Source: Ustilaginoidea virens (lineage: Eukaryota; Ascomycota; Sordariomycetes; Hypocreales; Clavicipitaceae). From it: a DNA stretch of 64,000 bases. Within the stretch, counting starts at the first letter, position 1. Each line of letters opens with the position of its first letter. Where the stretch lies: positions 4,960,001 through 5,024,000 of the forward strand of contig NC_057316.1 in the NCBI RefSeq assembly GCF_000687475.1, in the 5' to 3' direction. The notes beneath the pieces were generated by a model. That model ran no database searches and was not told the DNA's origin. It saw only the letters and a program-made list of their open reading frames with translations. Shown piece after piece: positions 34,901-46,849 of the stretch. Both the position numbers and the translations under genes were made by a program.

Positions 34901-36999
34901 GGAAGCTGGGCTGGTACAAAGGTTCAGATTAAACCAATGTTTCGAAATAAGAAGAGCGAGTCTCCGCCTACCGCAACCGAGCGACCAGCAGCAAAAGAGT
35001 ATGCAGCCATGTCAGAGAAGGCCGCACCATCGGGGGCTTGCGATGGAAGCGCATGTGCAGGACCTTTTACTGCCAAGCGCCACGACTCTCTTTCCGGCGT
35101 AACCATGTCCAAGTTTACGGCTGCCGAGGAGAGCTTGGTGCTGGACAAGCTTCAGTTGATCGTCAAATGGGGCGGCGAACCAACTCATTCGGCTCGGTAC
35201 CAAGCCCAGGAGCTTGGAGAAAACATGCGGAACGACTTGATGCTGCTGAACAGGGATATATTTGACGAGGTACACGTGTTCAGCAGCTCTGAGCGACGAG
35301 TCAGTGCAAGTGCTCAGATCTGGACTTGCTCGTTTTTGGGCAGGAATGACATTCCAGAAGATTTCATCACGACAAGAAAAGATCTTTTGGATGACTCCAA
35401 CGCTGCCAAGGATGAAATGGACAAAGTGAAGAAGAAGCTGAAGGGCTTGCTGAGGAAGGGCAACGAGCGACCTGCCCAGTTTGCGTGGCCCGAAAATATG
35501 CCCGAACCATCCGAAGTCCAAACTCGAGTAGTTCAACTCATGAACTTTCACAGGCGTGTGATGCAGCACAACTATGGAAAGCTGTACAGTGGTGCAGCTT
35601 CCTCTCTTGGCGCCATTTCGAATCCAAGCTCAGAGAGACTAAGCATGGATGGGTCGGCAACTTCAGTTTCATCCCTCTCGCATGCCAATGCCGTGAATAG
35701 CATTCAAACCAGGTGGTGCAGCGGCGAAGATGCCGAACTCTTCCGAGAGCGCTGGGAGAAGTTGTTCGCCGAGTTTTGCGACGGTGATAAGGTAGACCCG
35801 AGTAAAATTTCAGAGCTGTACGACACGATGAAGTTCGACGCATTGCACAACAGACAGTTCTTGGAATGGGTCTTTACCCCCCCGAAGAGCATGTTGGAAG
35901 ACGAGTATGCCGTCAAGGAGGGCAAAGACGGCAAAACTAGGGATTCGGACGACATCAGGACATCTGAAGATGCAAAAGGCGAGAGGACAACTCACCATGG
36001 CACTTCGGAAGGGTCGGATAAGACGGACCCTTCAAACCGCTCAGTGAAGAACCTGTTTCGGAGACGGTCAGTTCTGAACAGCCTCAGACACATGAGCGAC
36101 GAAGCCCCTCCTGAGCAGTATTTCCGGCTCTACAAGGGAACCAACCAAGCAGCCGCCAAGAATGATCCTCGCTGCGAACCACTGCAGGAGCTTTACCGAT
36201 TAGCCAAAGTGATGTTCGACTTTATCTGTCCCCAGGAGTACGGAATCTCGGATAGCGAGAAGCTGGAGATTGGACTGCTGACGTCGCTGCCTCTCCTCAA
36301 AGAAATTGTCCAAGACTTGGAGGAGATGCAAGCGTCTGACGATGCCAAGGCCTTCTTCTACTTCACCAAAGAGTCCCACATTTACACCTTGCTCAACTCC
36401 ATTATCGAAGGGGGTATTGAGACCAAGATCAAGCGCAGTACCATCCCCGAGCTGGATTACCTGTCGCAAATTTGCTTTGAGCTCTACGAATCCGAGACGA
36501 AACCAGCTGCCGAGGGGTCTTCTGGCGATGAGCCAACATTTGCCTACAGCATTCGTATCACGATTAGCCCTGGCTGCCACGTTTTCGATCCCCTGCACGT
36601 GCAGCTCGACAGCCGACATTGCATTGGGTGCGCCCCGAGACGCAGCTTGACCCCACACATCGACTGGCTGCAGGTTATCAAGACTCTGCGTGCCAAGTTC
36701 AATCAGTGCGTTGCAGGACTTGCTCCTATCCCATGTTAAACCGGAACCGTTTGCTGACTGAAGTACTCTTGCTCAGGGTTAAACTTCCAAAGACCTTTTT
36801 GGCGGTCAATCTTTCGGAAGCTTTCACGTTTGAAGAACAAGAACGTATGGCAAACGAGTCAGATGCTTTGGAGATGAAGGCTCTGCCACCAAAAGATTTA
36901 CTCTCAAGTAGCATTTCTTTAACAAAGGTGGAGATGGCCTCCATGTCAGTCAATGAACGCCGGTCGGGCAAAACGAGCACAAGGAGACACGCATCATGA
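31999..36999 (+). CDS. Inositol hexakisphosphate / diphosphoinositol kinase (Vip1/Asp1, PPIP5K family)
   Basis: Proposed exons: 31999-32392, 32450-33139, 33242-33263 (22 bp), 33349-36705 and 36777-36999, total 1561 residues. Start is CCACCATGG. The Ser-rich N-terminus is disordered. The kinase half starts at about residue 318 ([20 protein letters not shown]) and continues through [20 protein letters not shown], the ATP-grasp region and [16 protein letters not shown] (to about 650). The histidine-phosphatase-like half starts [20 protein letters not shown] (about 812), includes [10 protein letters not shown], and ends after [20 protein letters not shown]. The enzyme makes 1-position inositol pyrophosphates (1-IP7/IP8) and the second half can remove them; they signal phosphate status and affect polar growth and microtubules. 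The first intron (57 bp, GTGAGC...GCTGAG) is inferred because an in-frame TGA at 32446-32448 otherwise interrupts the frame. The other junctions rebuild family-typical sequence exactly. Confidence 0.9.
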
Positions 37000-39900
37000 A
37001 CGATTACCCGTACAGATTACGAGAAGTGCCTCCCGATAATCTAATACAATGATGGCCCTTGTAGTGCCGCTCGGTTACCGCTTTGTCGGCATTCCGCACT
37101 GAATAGTTGCTCAGAGTTTGCCATTTGATTTGGGATAGATTTTTGAGGCCCGGACGGATTGATCGGCAAGTAATATTTTGGTGTTTCCGATCGCTCGGTC
37201 GCCTGTGATGCGCTCAACAGAGCAGGAAGAGCCCAGGTCCATAAGTGTATGCAGGTGATGGATGAAGAACACCCTACCTGTAAAATGCAGCATACAGGTA
37301 TACAGAGCAATGAATAGAGGGGGATGTTGATCTTCATCCACAGAAGGTATAGCCATTGGTTGACTGGGACATCAAGAGCGTGATCCTGTGAAAGAAAATT
37401 GTCAAACCGCGAGCGAGGGACATTATGAGAAGGTGAACTTGCTGTCATTTCACCAAGAACCTGGGCATGCAGTCTTACACCAGTTCATGAATGAATCTCG
37501 TACATATTCTCTCCTCTTGCCGAGGATTCTGTCCAGACCAGACGACCTGCTATTTCAAGAGCCGCACCAAACCCAGATATCAAGAGCATGGCAGGAATTT
37601 CCATGTCGTGGTGTAGACGCGCGCCACCACCTGCTTCGTTCACATGAGAAGAAGACGGGGGCACCACAGAACCTGGACAGGGTTGTTCCATCCTGCGACG
37701 CTCGTTTGCCTGCCGCTGCAAAACGCCGTTTGCGACCGGTTCAAAAACGCAGGAGTCATAGCATACGTGGTATATTGTTTTTGCAAAAGTGAAAAGCCTC
37801 ACTCTGCCAAGTCAAACACCGCAAAGAGGATGATGATGTCCGAGTATCCATGCGGGCGTACAATGGCGGCCTATTCGAGTCCGAAGGGGGTTGAACCGAC
37901 ATCCACACAAGTGAAGAGAGCAGAAAGCCTTCCACCAATTAGCTTGGTTAAGATTGAAAGGTGCGATGGGGTAGGTGAATAAACCCAGGAAAATTTGTCC
38001 CTGGTGCAGTCGCGGTTAACAGGAGGTTGTTGTTGCCTGCCCAGGTAAATGGCGCGGGAGTACACGGCACCATCCGCGGTGGATGCCCGCCTCTAGACTG
38101 GGATTTTTTAAGGAGTCCGAAGCCTGCTAGCCCAAGGTTTATCCAATATCCCGGGGAGTATGAAGGAGGGAGTGTATGTCATCTGATGCTGTCCGGCGCA
38201 TTCCCTAATCGGTCTATCAACGCGAACTGACGCCTGACCCCCCCGACCAACGAGAGATTCTTGATCATGATGATGATGCTACAAGCAAGAGATAACCACG
38301 GACGTGCATGGCATGTCGTAGATGCACCTCAGCCACCCCGATGCCATGTCATCGGTCTATTGAAGCTGGTACAGGGGTGCAATGGGAAGAAGCGATGCGT
38401 TCCTAACGCCCCGAGGCGTCGGCGGAGTTCTAGGCGGGCATATCCCACCACGGAGCAAAGTCGCGTCGGGCACGGCCAGGGACTGATGCCAGCAAGAGCA
38501 TCAAGTGACAATAGCCGGAACGGCGCGGGAATGACCACGTTGTCGCCAACGCACCAAAATTCTTCTCGCTGTCTCCTCAAGATATCCAACTCCGTTTTGG
38601 AAAAGGAGCATATTTTTCGCAGGGATAAGCTGGCGTAGCTGATGGTCAATAGCTGGTCGGATACCTGTTTCGTTTGGTTCAAGTTGGTGGAGACTTATGC
38701 TGCATTATCGACTTTTCTTGACTCGTCCGTCGCTCTATAGATGCATTCACCAGCAAAACAAGGCCACAGAGATGCTTCCGAGTCCCTACCCGGCTGATTG
38801 CCGCATGAATATGACAGGGCTTCTGGGATCTGAAGATGATTTGGTAGTCCTAGTTTCATCGAACCTTAATTATGCGAGGTAAGTCGTCATCTTTGTGACG
38901 CAGAGTTCGGCCAAGTCTACGAGATGTTTTAGGATCCGAATTTTGACGGGGTTCAGTTTTGCCACTTCTGTTGGCGAATCTGTAAAGAGGCATTGGACTC
39001 ATTGCCGAGCGTGCCGAAGGAGGCTTTCAAGGGAGATGCGGATGAGGCGGCCCAGGCAACAACAACAACAAGAGTCGGGTCCTTTTGAATGGGTCCACTG
39101 AGACAAAGTTGTGGTTTGCGAATCTGATCTGACGAGAATAAGCCGGCTGGAAGCTGCGTTGGTCGACAACTGGTCAAGGGCAGATGAAGCAGCAAGGAGA
39201 CAAATTTGAAATTAGTCAAAAGCAAGAAACATGACAGGAAAATATCCAAACCCGGGTGCGAGCACAGCTGCCACTCATATGCTCGTTTTCTTCCTGGTAA
39301 AGTATCAGCACATGCATTGACAAGTTGTCGTCGTCTGCAGGCATAACACCAAATTGTGAAGCCAGCCCAATTGTGGCGCAATTTCATAAAAGAAAAACAA
39401 ATATATGAGAGTGACTTGTTTTGCACTCAAGGTGAACGTGGCGTCTCCAGGCAGGCTGATAACTACTGTATCCAACTTAGCGGAGGGACCAAAAAACGGA
39501 CGTGGGTAACCAAGCTGCGACTTACCTCGACAATAAATGCCAGTTCAAGAAGTTCCATGCTCATCAATGACCAGGCACGCAAGGCGATCAAGCACCCATG
39601 CGCGCCTTGACACCCGCATTGGCCCATGGATCCTGGTTGTTTGTCCAGTTATGAATACCAACCAATAAATAGAGCAAGTGAAATATGACTGATATGACTG
39701 ATGTACTTCCCTATCCAGAGAAAACGGAGAGTGTGGGCAATGAGCATTCCCCGTAACATGGGTTCGTTCCAGGGTCCGGTCAGCTTTGCGATTGCCCTCG
39801 ACGTCATATCATATTGATTCTATTGCTTGAGAACCGAAGAAATGCACCTCTGGGGCCCCTACTGCTCCCAGTCCCCTCATAGCGACGTGAAGCTGTCTCA

Positions 39901-41337
39901 ATTGAGAGATGAACGTGGCATCAAGTGTTGGTAAGTCCATCTGACTTGATTGAAGAGAGCCAACGGGCCAAGGGAAGAACCATCGTTCTTCCCGTCCATG
40001 ATGATTAAACGGAGCAGCCTCTGCGACCTCTGATGCTATAATTGACGCATGTGTATCGCGCTACAAGTTGATAATTCTAAGCGCAAGCCATAAGGACCCG
40101 CTCACTGCTATGTCCTTGGAAGGAGGCAAGTGGCAACTGACTAGGGTTGAGACGAGACAATGCTGACCAGGTGGCAGACCCATGGCTCGACTGTAGGGGA
40201 CCAGGTTGAAAGCTCAATGGGTTATCAACTCGAACGGAAAATATCAAGCATCACTAGTGCCGATGGATTAGTAGCAACCAGGCCTTGGGTGATTGGTGGA
40301 GACGTCTGAGGGAGGCGTGAGGCGCGAAAGCGTGAAGACGTGAAGACGTGAAGACGTGAAGACGTGAAGACGTGAGGTGTGGAGGTGTGAATTGCTCTGG
40401 GCGAATCGCCAACAAGAAGATATTTTCAGAGTCGTAGTACCTTTGTAGAGAAGTGGAGGAAAGAGTGAAGAAGGACAGAAGCCTAATACCATGGATGGAT
40501 GGCTCCTTCCCAGTCCCTCTTGCAGGACGAAAGCTTCCTTCCTTCCATGCTTTCGTTTCCCGAGTCTCTGAACCAGGTCATGACTCCGGCTTGACCCAGA
40601 ATTTCCGTCGGCATCCGATCCAAAGGTCTCTCTCTGGTCTCCCGACGCCACCGCTAAGTTGTTCACATACTTTGACGGAGAGCCCGCTTCACAGACCTGT
40701 CAGCAGTGAACATCATCTTCGCAAACCCTTGCTTGCCCTCATTCCGAAAAACCGAGTTTTCCGGCAAACGTGACTGAGCGGCTTCGTACATGTAGCAGCG
40801 GATTATTTTATGTCTCCGTTTGTAGTCGGGGGACAATTTCTATCTATTCTGCGTCTCCTAGCCTCCCACATTCGTTGAACCTTGGCTCCGTTTGAGGCAA
40901 GGTTTGCTCAAATACCTCTGCCGGATCGAAAACACCGTTGCACCACTCAGGGCTCTTTTTTGAATTAGGTACTTAAAACCGTTAGCGCACCCTCTCCTTG
41001 TTTTGCATGTTGTCACATGCAAGCCCGTTTTCAACTGTCCCAACGAGTCACTTCTTCCTGTTCCTCCAGATTCTTGTCTCTTCTTGGTGGCGCTGCTGCA
41101 CGGCTTTCCTGGTCAAGCCTAGCATCACTCGGGGTCCTTCGCTAGCTCAGATCTCATACCTACGGTTCCCCAGCCGAGGACTTTCACCCTTTCTTGGTGA
41201 GTGAAAGGATATATTGATGTTTTGAAGCTGCCTTCTGACTTTGTCCTTTGGGCATTGCAGGTTCGACGTACATGACCGCTCGATTCGCTGTGTCCTACCA
41301 CTTGGCAGAATTCCCGTATTAACACGCTACCTTTATC
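37000..41337. other. Gene-poor region
   Basis: About 4.3 kb with no convincing gene on either strand; open frames are short, lack family resemblance and do not assemble by splicing. Composition is visibly more A/T-rich than the neighbouring genes. It includes an 8-bp minisatellite at 40332-40374. It may hold regulatory or noncoding transcripts or old decayed sequence. Confidence 0.45.
40332..40374 (+). repeat. (GAAGACGT) octamer tandem repeat
   Basis: About five perfect copies of GAAGACGT followed by GAGGTGTGGAGGTGT. Its unit is not a multiple of three, arguing against coding use. Confidence 0.85.
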
Positions 41338-41496
41338 ATGTCGAACTCCTGCTCTCATTCTTTCAGCCTCATCAAATCCGATAGCACTTTGGTGCAGTGG
41401 ATGTGCAAGTACTGCTTCTCTGGCCCCCATTGGATGATTTTCGAATGCGTGTATTGCAAACTCCATGTTTGCCGTGTGTGCTCGCAAGCGGCCTAG
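41338..41496 (+). CDS. Small Cys/His-rich protein with GPHW motif (probable zinc-binding)
   Basis: A 52-residue frame from ATG 41338 to TAG 41494-41496. It has CSHSF near the start, then WMCKYCFSGPHWMIFECVYC and KLHVCRVCSQAA. The pattern C-x2-C-x2-GPHW-x3-x-C-x2-C-x4-C-x2-C plus upstream C/H looks like a compact two-site zinc-binding fold, and resembles small fungal proteins that share a 'sGPHW.i.eC..Ck...C..C' core; that resemblance is from memory and should be checked. Eight Cys in 52 residues, regularly spaced, is unlikely by chance in this gene-poor DNA. The preceding sequence has a possible acceptor (GGGCATTGCAG at about 41260-41270), so an upstream exon is possible. Function unknown; no close neighbour suggests one. 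Confidence 0.6.
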   Translation: MSNSCSHSFSLIKSDSTLVQWMCKYCFSGPHWMIFECVYCKLHVCRVCSQAA

Positions 41497-42813
41497 TTCT
41501 TTTTTATAAAGATCCCTTGGGATTCGATGGGATACGAATCTTTCAGGAACACGCTCAGAAATTGTACTGAATCATTTGCATATTCGCCTGAGCTATATAC
41601 CGCTGCATAAACATTGGTACTGATACCTTGCCATACGGCAGAAAGTGTGTTTGATGAGAGAGTGGTCACTGCAGCTCTCAGAATGATTTCTTTGATACAG
41701 TTTTCGTTTTTCTTCTTTTAGAGTTTCTATTGACTCTGCTTCGCAAAGCGTTGAAATTCGCATTGGCAATCAAGAGAGGATAAGATGGTAATTGCCTAAT
41801 CTCGGCTAGCCTTTTTATGTATAGATCTAGATACGCATGAATGACTTGGGTCAACGACATGACACACACATGAATTGACCTGACATGGATTTAAGGTAGC
41901 ACCCGCCGCCTCAAAGGCTGTGTCTTGTGTCGAGCTTGCAATTTATAGAAGATCTGATTTAGCCCGATAATGGTGCTGAGGCCTTGCTTTTCTTCCTGGA
42001 AAAAAACAGGCCAATAATTAAATAGAACGACCACTTTTCATCACGCCGTCAAGCACATCATCCCGACTGTAGGGAGATTTGTTTCCGATTTACAGAATCT
42101 TCGGGCATGAGAGCGATGAAACAAAAATAGTTTGCCAGCCCCAACCAGCGAGACCGTATGGGTGATACATTGGCGAAACACCAGTGGTGTTCTAGAAAGA
42201 ACAAACTTGCCTTTCCCCGAGACTGTTTGACACTCTCATTCCTCACATGCTGGGCTTGGCGTGCAGGCAGCACAATCGGAGACGCAGCCATGGCCAAGAC
42301 TCCCTTCTCCGAGTGGTACAGTCCAGGTTGACGGCGGGTTGGAACGCGAGAAGAAACTCCATGTGTAAGGGTCTGGGAACGCCACATGGTGCAACCATTC
42401 TACTGCGCGTATGCGTGCGTTTCATCGTTGCCTCCGCGGCTGGCGAACCGCATTGAAGAAAAGTTGAAGAGTACTCCGCTCCGTGCTCCGCGCTCGGCAT
42501 CATTTGTGGTAGCACGAGCTCTTTCGACCGTGCTCCTCCGGAGAGGCGACAATTCTTGACCTGGACGCTTGAATGGAACACGGGCTCGTCTAAAAAAAGG
42601 AAAAAGAAGAAGAAGAAATTCGTCGGCTATACATTAAGGGACAGCCAACCCCTGTGTATTTTGGAGATTGTGCAACGGGCAAGGCAAAGGCTGGGGCCCT
42701 GTGGGAGCGGCACACCTGGGAGCATGCGATTTGCGCAGGATCCTGTCCAGAAGCACCCACTCTCGCTCTTCTGGCTCTTCTGGAACAATCAGACGGGCGG
42801 TGCGAATGCGTCA
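41497..42813. other. Intergenic, A/T-richer DNA
   Basis: No gene recognised between the small Cys-rich protein and the MOSC gene. An A/G-rich tract lies at 42592-42620, and a cluster of TACTCCGCTCCGTGCTCCGC words, related to the TACTCCGTA motif, lies at 42473-42492. Confidence 0.5.
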
Positions 42814-43926
42814 TCAGGAGTACTGATAGGATTGCGGTTGAGCACCCCTGGTCCGCCTCGGCCAGTCAAATACCGGACGGTCCTCGGCGCGCTTCGTGAC
42901 GACAACCTCGTCGCCCACGGAGAGAACCATGTTGGCTCTTCCTTCGCTCAGGAAGGCGTATTTGCCAAACACGGGTGCAAACTGGGCGCCTTTGTCGACG
43001 CGTCGATCGGACATGAGTTTCTTGAGAAGAGTCCCTCTCTCGCCATCGGCAACTTTGCCCGTGCTGTAGTCGACATTGAGGGAGTTGCAGCGCCCGCACA
43101 TCTTGGTCAGGGTGAGGAAGGGCTCCCCGTGCGTCGACAGCTCGGCCCAAAAGTCCTCGTCGAATTCGGACTCGCCGTCGACAACAATGTTTGGGCGAAA
43201 GGCCGTCATGTCGACGGAGCTGGAGGTCAGCCTCGCCTGAACATTGTCGAGGGACTTGTTGCTGGCGACGAGGAAGGGCGCAAGGTCGCTGAAGTTGATC
43301 CACGGCTTCTCCCTGCTCGCCTGCGGCACGCCGCCGGCGACGTATCCGGCGACTGTGGACAGCCAGCCTCGCTGCGGGGCGGCGCCGTCCGGCGGAGGAG
43401 CGTACGTGCCGAGGACGGGGCGCCGCCCGCTGCCTATGTAGACGAGGGTGGCGTTGAAGCCGAAGCATGCCGAGAACCAGGCGTCGTAGTAGCCGCCCAT
43501 TCTGAAGGCCGTGACCATGCTCAGGTGTAGGTCGACATCCGCCGGCTCCAGGTCAGAGGTGGCAGGGTCCAGGGGGACCTGCAGGACAGCACGTTGGTAC
43601 GGATGAGCGGGCACCACGGGCTCCTTGGGCGTCATGTACGAGACGTGGATGCTGTCTCCTTTGATCTCCTGCTTGAAAAGCCCGCAGTCATGGTTCTTGT
43701 CTATTTGCACCTTTGTCAGCTTGGAGGGCTCAGCGTCGTCGATCCGGCATATCATGAAGCGGCGGTCATGCTGAACGCCCTGAGGTGTGAGCTGGGCTTT
43801 GCGGAGGCTTATGGGCCGCAGAGCCTTGATGGGGTAGACATATATCTGGCGGTTACGTTTTAGAGAGACGGGATCCGGCTTGCGGCCAACGGGGCTGGGG
43901 GTTTTGCTTACCGCGGTGACTTTCAT
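42814..43926 (-). CDS. MOSC-domain protein (mARC/YcbX-like molybdenum cofactor sulfurase C-terminal type)
   Basis: Intronless, 370 residues, starting at the ATG 43926. The MOSC N-terminal beta-barrel spans about residues 25-150 (IYVYPIKALRPISLRKAQLTP, GVQHDRRFMIC). The MOSC domain follows, with FRPNIVVDGESEFDED (about 240) and the signature KMCGRCNSLNVDYSTGK (about 281), whose Arg-Cys pair matches the cofactor-binding Cys region of mARC/YcbX proteins. It ends with a typical FGKYAFLSEG...LSVGDEVVVTKR strand block. Such proteins bind molybdenum cofactor and some reduce N-hydroxylated compounds with electrons from cytochrome b5; whether this one is an active reductase is inference. No transmembrane anchor is seen, unlike animal mARC. 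It is divergent from the GNAT gene across 4.2 kb. Confidence 0.9.
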   Translation of the reverse strand: MKVTAVSKTPSPVGRKPDPVSLKRNRQIYVYPIKALRPISLRKAQLTPQGVQHDRRFMICRIDDAEPSKLTKVQIDKNHDCGLFKQEIKGDSIHVSYMTPKEPVVPAHPYQRAVLQVPLDPATSDLEPADVDLHLSMVTAFRMGGYYDAWFSACFGFNATLVYIGSGRRPVLGTYAPPPDGAAPQRGWLSTVAGYVAGGVPQASREKPWINFSDLAPFLVASNKSLDNVQARLTSSSVDMTAFRPNIVVDGESEFDEDFWAELSTHGEPFLTLTKMCGRCNSLNVDYSTGKVADGERGTLLKKLMSDRRVDKGAQFAPVFGKYAFLSEGRANMVLSVGDEVVVTKRAEDRPVFDWPRRTRGAQPQSYQYS

Positions 43927-46813
43927 GGTGTCCCTTGAAAGCAGCGGCTTGACATTTGAGGTGGCATGGATGAGTACTTGGTCGTCTCACCGTGCACGCG
44001 CGATTGTCGATGTCCCGAGGCTGGGTTGCTGGAGAGGCTTCTGCGCGGTCAGTGAAGCAAACAAAGCATGTACGGCCTGCTAGTGGGAGGCATGTGGCGG
44101 ATTCTGGATTGGCAGGGCAAGACTGATGATGATGATGATGATGAGTCAGTTCATGGTAATTCCCCGCCGGGGCACCAGCCGATTGGCGCACGCAGTACTG
44201 TACGTAGAGCTTATGTTACATATACTGCGTAGGTGCCTTACGAGGCACCTACCCTACAGACAGTAGGAAAGATCAATTTCCACGCCAGAAGCATTATCAA
44301 TCATTCTAAATTCCCCAGGTTAAGGGACTGAACCTTGGAAGGTGGAGCTATCACCCGTCTCTGATACGTCAGCCTTGCCGATAAAGATACAAGGACGGCA
44401 TCGATTCTATTACTCAATCTGGAATGCGCCCCTATCCATGCCAGCGCTGTCATGTGTAGGTCGCATCGTCGTTTTCTCAACACTGAGAGTGCCTTTTGCT
44501 GACCATTTTGCAATCCCCAGGGTGTCTGACATCGACAAAAAATGCACAAAGAGTTCTGCTCTCGCTCTTGGCGCGAATGTAGTGTCGCTTGATCTGCAGA
44601 GTCCTGCTCACTGGTGAGAAGGACGCCAAGATGAGGAGTCCCATCACTACGGGGTACAGATGTCAACGTCCTCGCTCGATACTTTGAAAGTCTGGGCAAC
44701 CCGACGTCTTGTAAAAAAAAAAAAAAAAAAAGAAGAAAAAAAGAGATGAAACCCGAGAGATCGGTACGTTACGAGACGGGCAGATCTGGTAGGTAGGTCG
44801 GGCTATAAAGGTAACCATGGAACCGTCATCAGCCTCCATCAGGTCGGCCAAGCCATGATGCGATTCAGGCCATGTCAGAGACGGTAGGATCGGGGTCGGC
44901 GGCACTTGCGCTTCAAGGGCGGGAAATATGGGATATCCACAGCTCGGCGCCATGACGCGCAAGCTCAACCAACCCCTCTCTCGTTGGGAGCTGTACGTCA
45001 GCATGCAGGGTCAGGGTCAACTTGATGAAACGTACGTGGCGCGAGGAAAGGGCGTTTCATGAGGAGCCTGGGACTAAAGGTTCCCCAACACCCTACATCT
45101 CTCTGGGTGGGTTGTTTGCAGTCAACTGCTGCTGCTGGCGAGAGCCGTCTTCTGGTCCCCGCCATCCGATCCGGGAAGCGGGGGAGGAACGGGATGACGG
45201 ACAGAGCAGGCATAAGCAGGCATTTTTGTGTTGCATAGTAGGGACGTCGGGACTGGGGAGGGAGCCATTGTTAGCCCCGAGTTTTGCCAGGCCGATACCA
45301 CCATCAGCGCGATGCTTTCCCTTGAGAGCGTGGAGCAAGAAAAAGAAGGTCTAGCCGCCGACCTGCATCATCCTGGCCCGAAGCAGCACTAATAAAATAA
45401 GCCTTGATGTGCTTGGAGTCTCGGACACTTGTTGTTGACGGTTGGTTGTGCAGCACGACGAGGGCCGAAGTGGGTGGGGAAGGCACATGCAGGGAGCTGC
45501 TTATCTTTTACCTGCTAAGAATGTCTGGTTATCTTTTGCCGGTTCATTCATCACATGTACGCTGCTGCAGTGCAGTGCTTGCAGCAGGCAGCAAGGACGG
45601 GTTGCGAGACGACGATTGCCAATGGCTAGCAGGAGGCGTATCGCATATGGTGTGGCTGCATGGTGGTTGCGATTCTGGACATGAAGCTTGCAGAACAAAA
45701 GACGGAAGAAAGACGGAAGCTGACGGGATCAAGGCATTCATCAGCGCCGGCCCTGCAAGGTGCGTCAAATCACCAATGTATCGTCCTTTATCGTCTCGTG
45801 TCGTCTCGGGTCGTCTCGGGTGGTCTCGTTTCGTTCAGCGAAGCGTCAGGCCAATAACTCGAGATCGGAACGTAGATGCATCACGACGTGGAGCGGACGC
45901 CAAAGGAGCAGTCGACCCAGAAGCACTTCGCCCAGCCAGCCGCCTCTGGAACGGAGCAGACGGAGTCACAACAAGCGCCCTTTGCCTTGCTGTTCTCACA
46001 TGCTTTGAACTCTGATAAGCGCCTGGTGGACGTCGAGGGACGCGCGATGCCGAGCAGAATCAGCTGATCTCCCCGTGTCGACGTGTCGACGTGTCGAGCT
46101 GTCGAGCGCACGAGGATCATCCGGGCTTGGCGGAGCATGAATCACCAACAACGCCGACCAAGAGCTCGTTAGCCATGTCGTTAGCGCCAACTGCCGGCAC
46201 TGACGGGTCGGGTTCATCAGTCAGTTCATGGGCTCATGATGGTGTGCTGTGATTGATTGATTGGATTTCATTCATTCAATTCATTCATTGACCCAATGAG
46301 CCAGCGCGCTAGTCTGGGTACCGGCGGGGGGCACCGAAGTACTCGGTACTTGCGTCCGCCCCAAACCGCCCGCCGCCGCCCGCGTACCTCCCTTGCTTAC
46401 CCGTACACAGGAACTTGCAAAACTCAAAACTGGAAGTCGACTCAGTCGAATTGCTCGTCTCCAATTCGTCTCCATCGCCAAGTCTCAAGTGCGCATGGGT
46501 GCATGATGGCATTGATTCCCCCTCCCCCCCCCCTCTCCTCAGTGTCTACGGAGCGTCGGGGAGGCAGGCTCTTCCTCCTGGCTTGTGGGCATGTGCCCTG
46601 CGCTGTGGGATTTCCCCTGGCAAATTTTTTCTTCCCTTGTTGTTCATTGGCAATTGGCAGGGAGATTACGCGGCTTGGCGGTGCCCGTTCCATCTATTAT
46701 CCACAATCGCGCATCAAAAAACGCAGCCGCGGCTGTAGACCCAACAGATAGGCACCAGGGGGCGGGAAAAAAAAAAAGAACAGATCCAGCGAGCAGGGAC
46801 CAACTCCCAAAAA

Positions 46814-46849
<36 letters not shown>

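Noticed and set aside
44709..44747. A-run as a retroposon poly(A) tail
   Set aside because: No upstream coding remnant or target-site duplication was seen; poly-A/T runs are common throughout this window.
45404..46015. 203-codon plus-strand frame
   Set aside because: Contains slippage-type TCGTCTCGGG repeats, has no domain, and shows no splice or promoter context.
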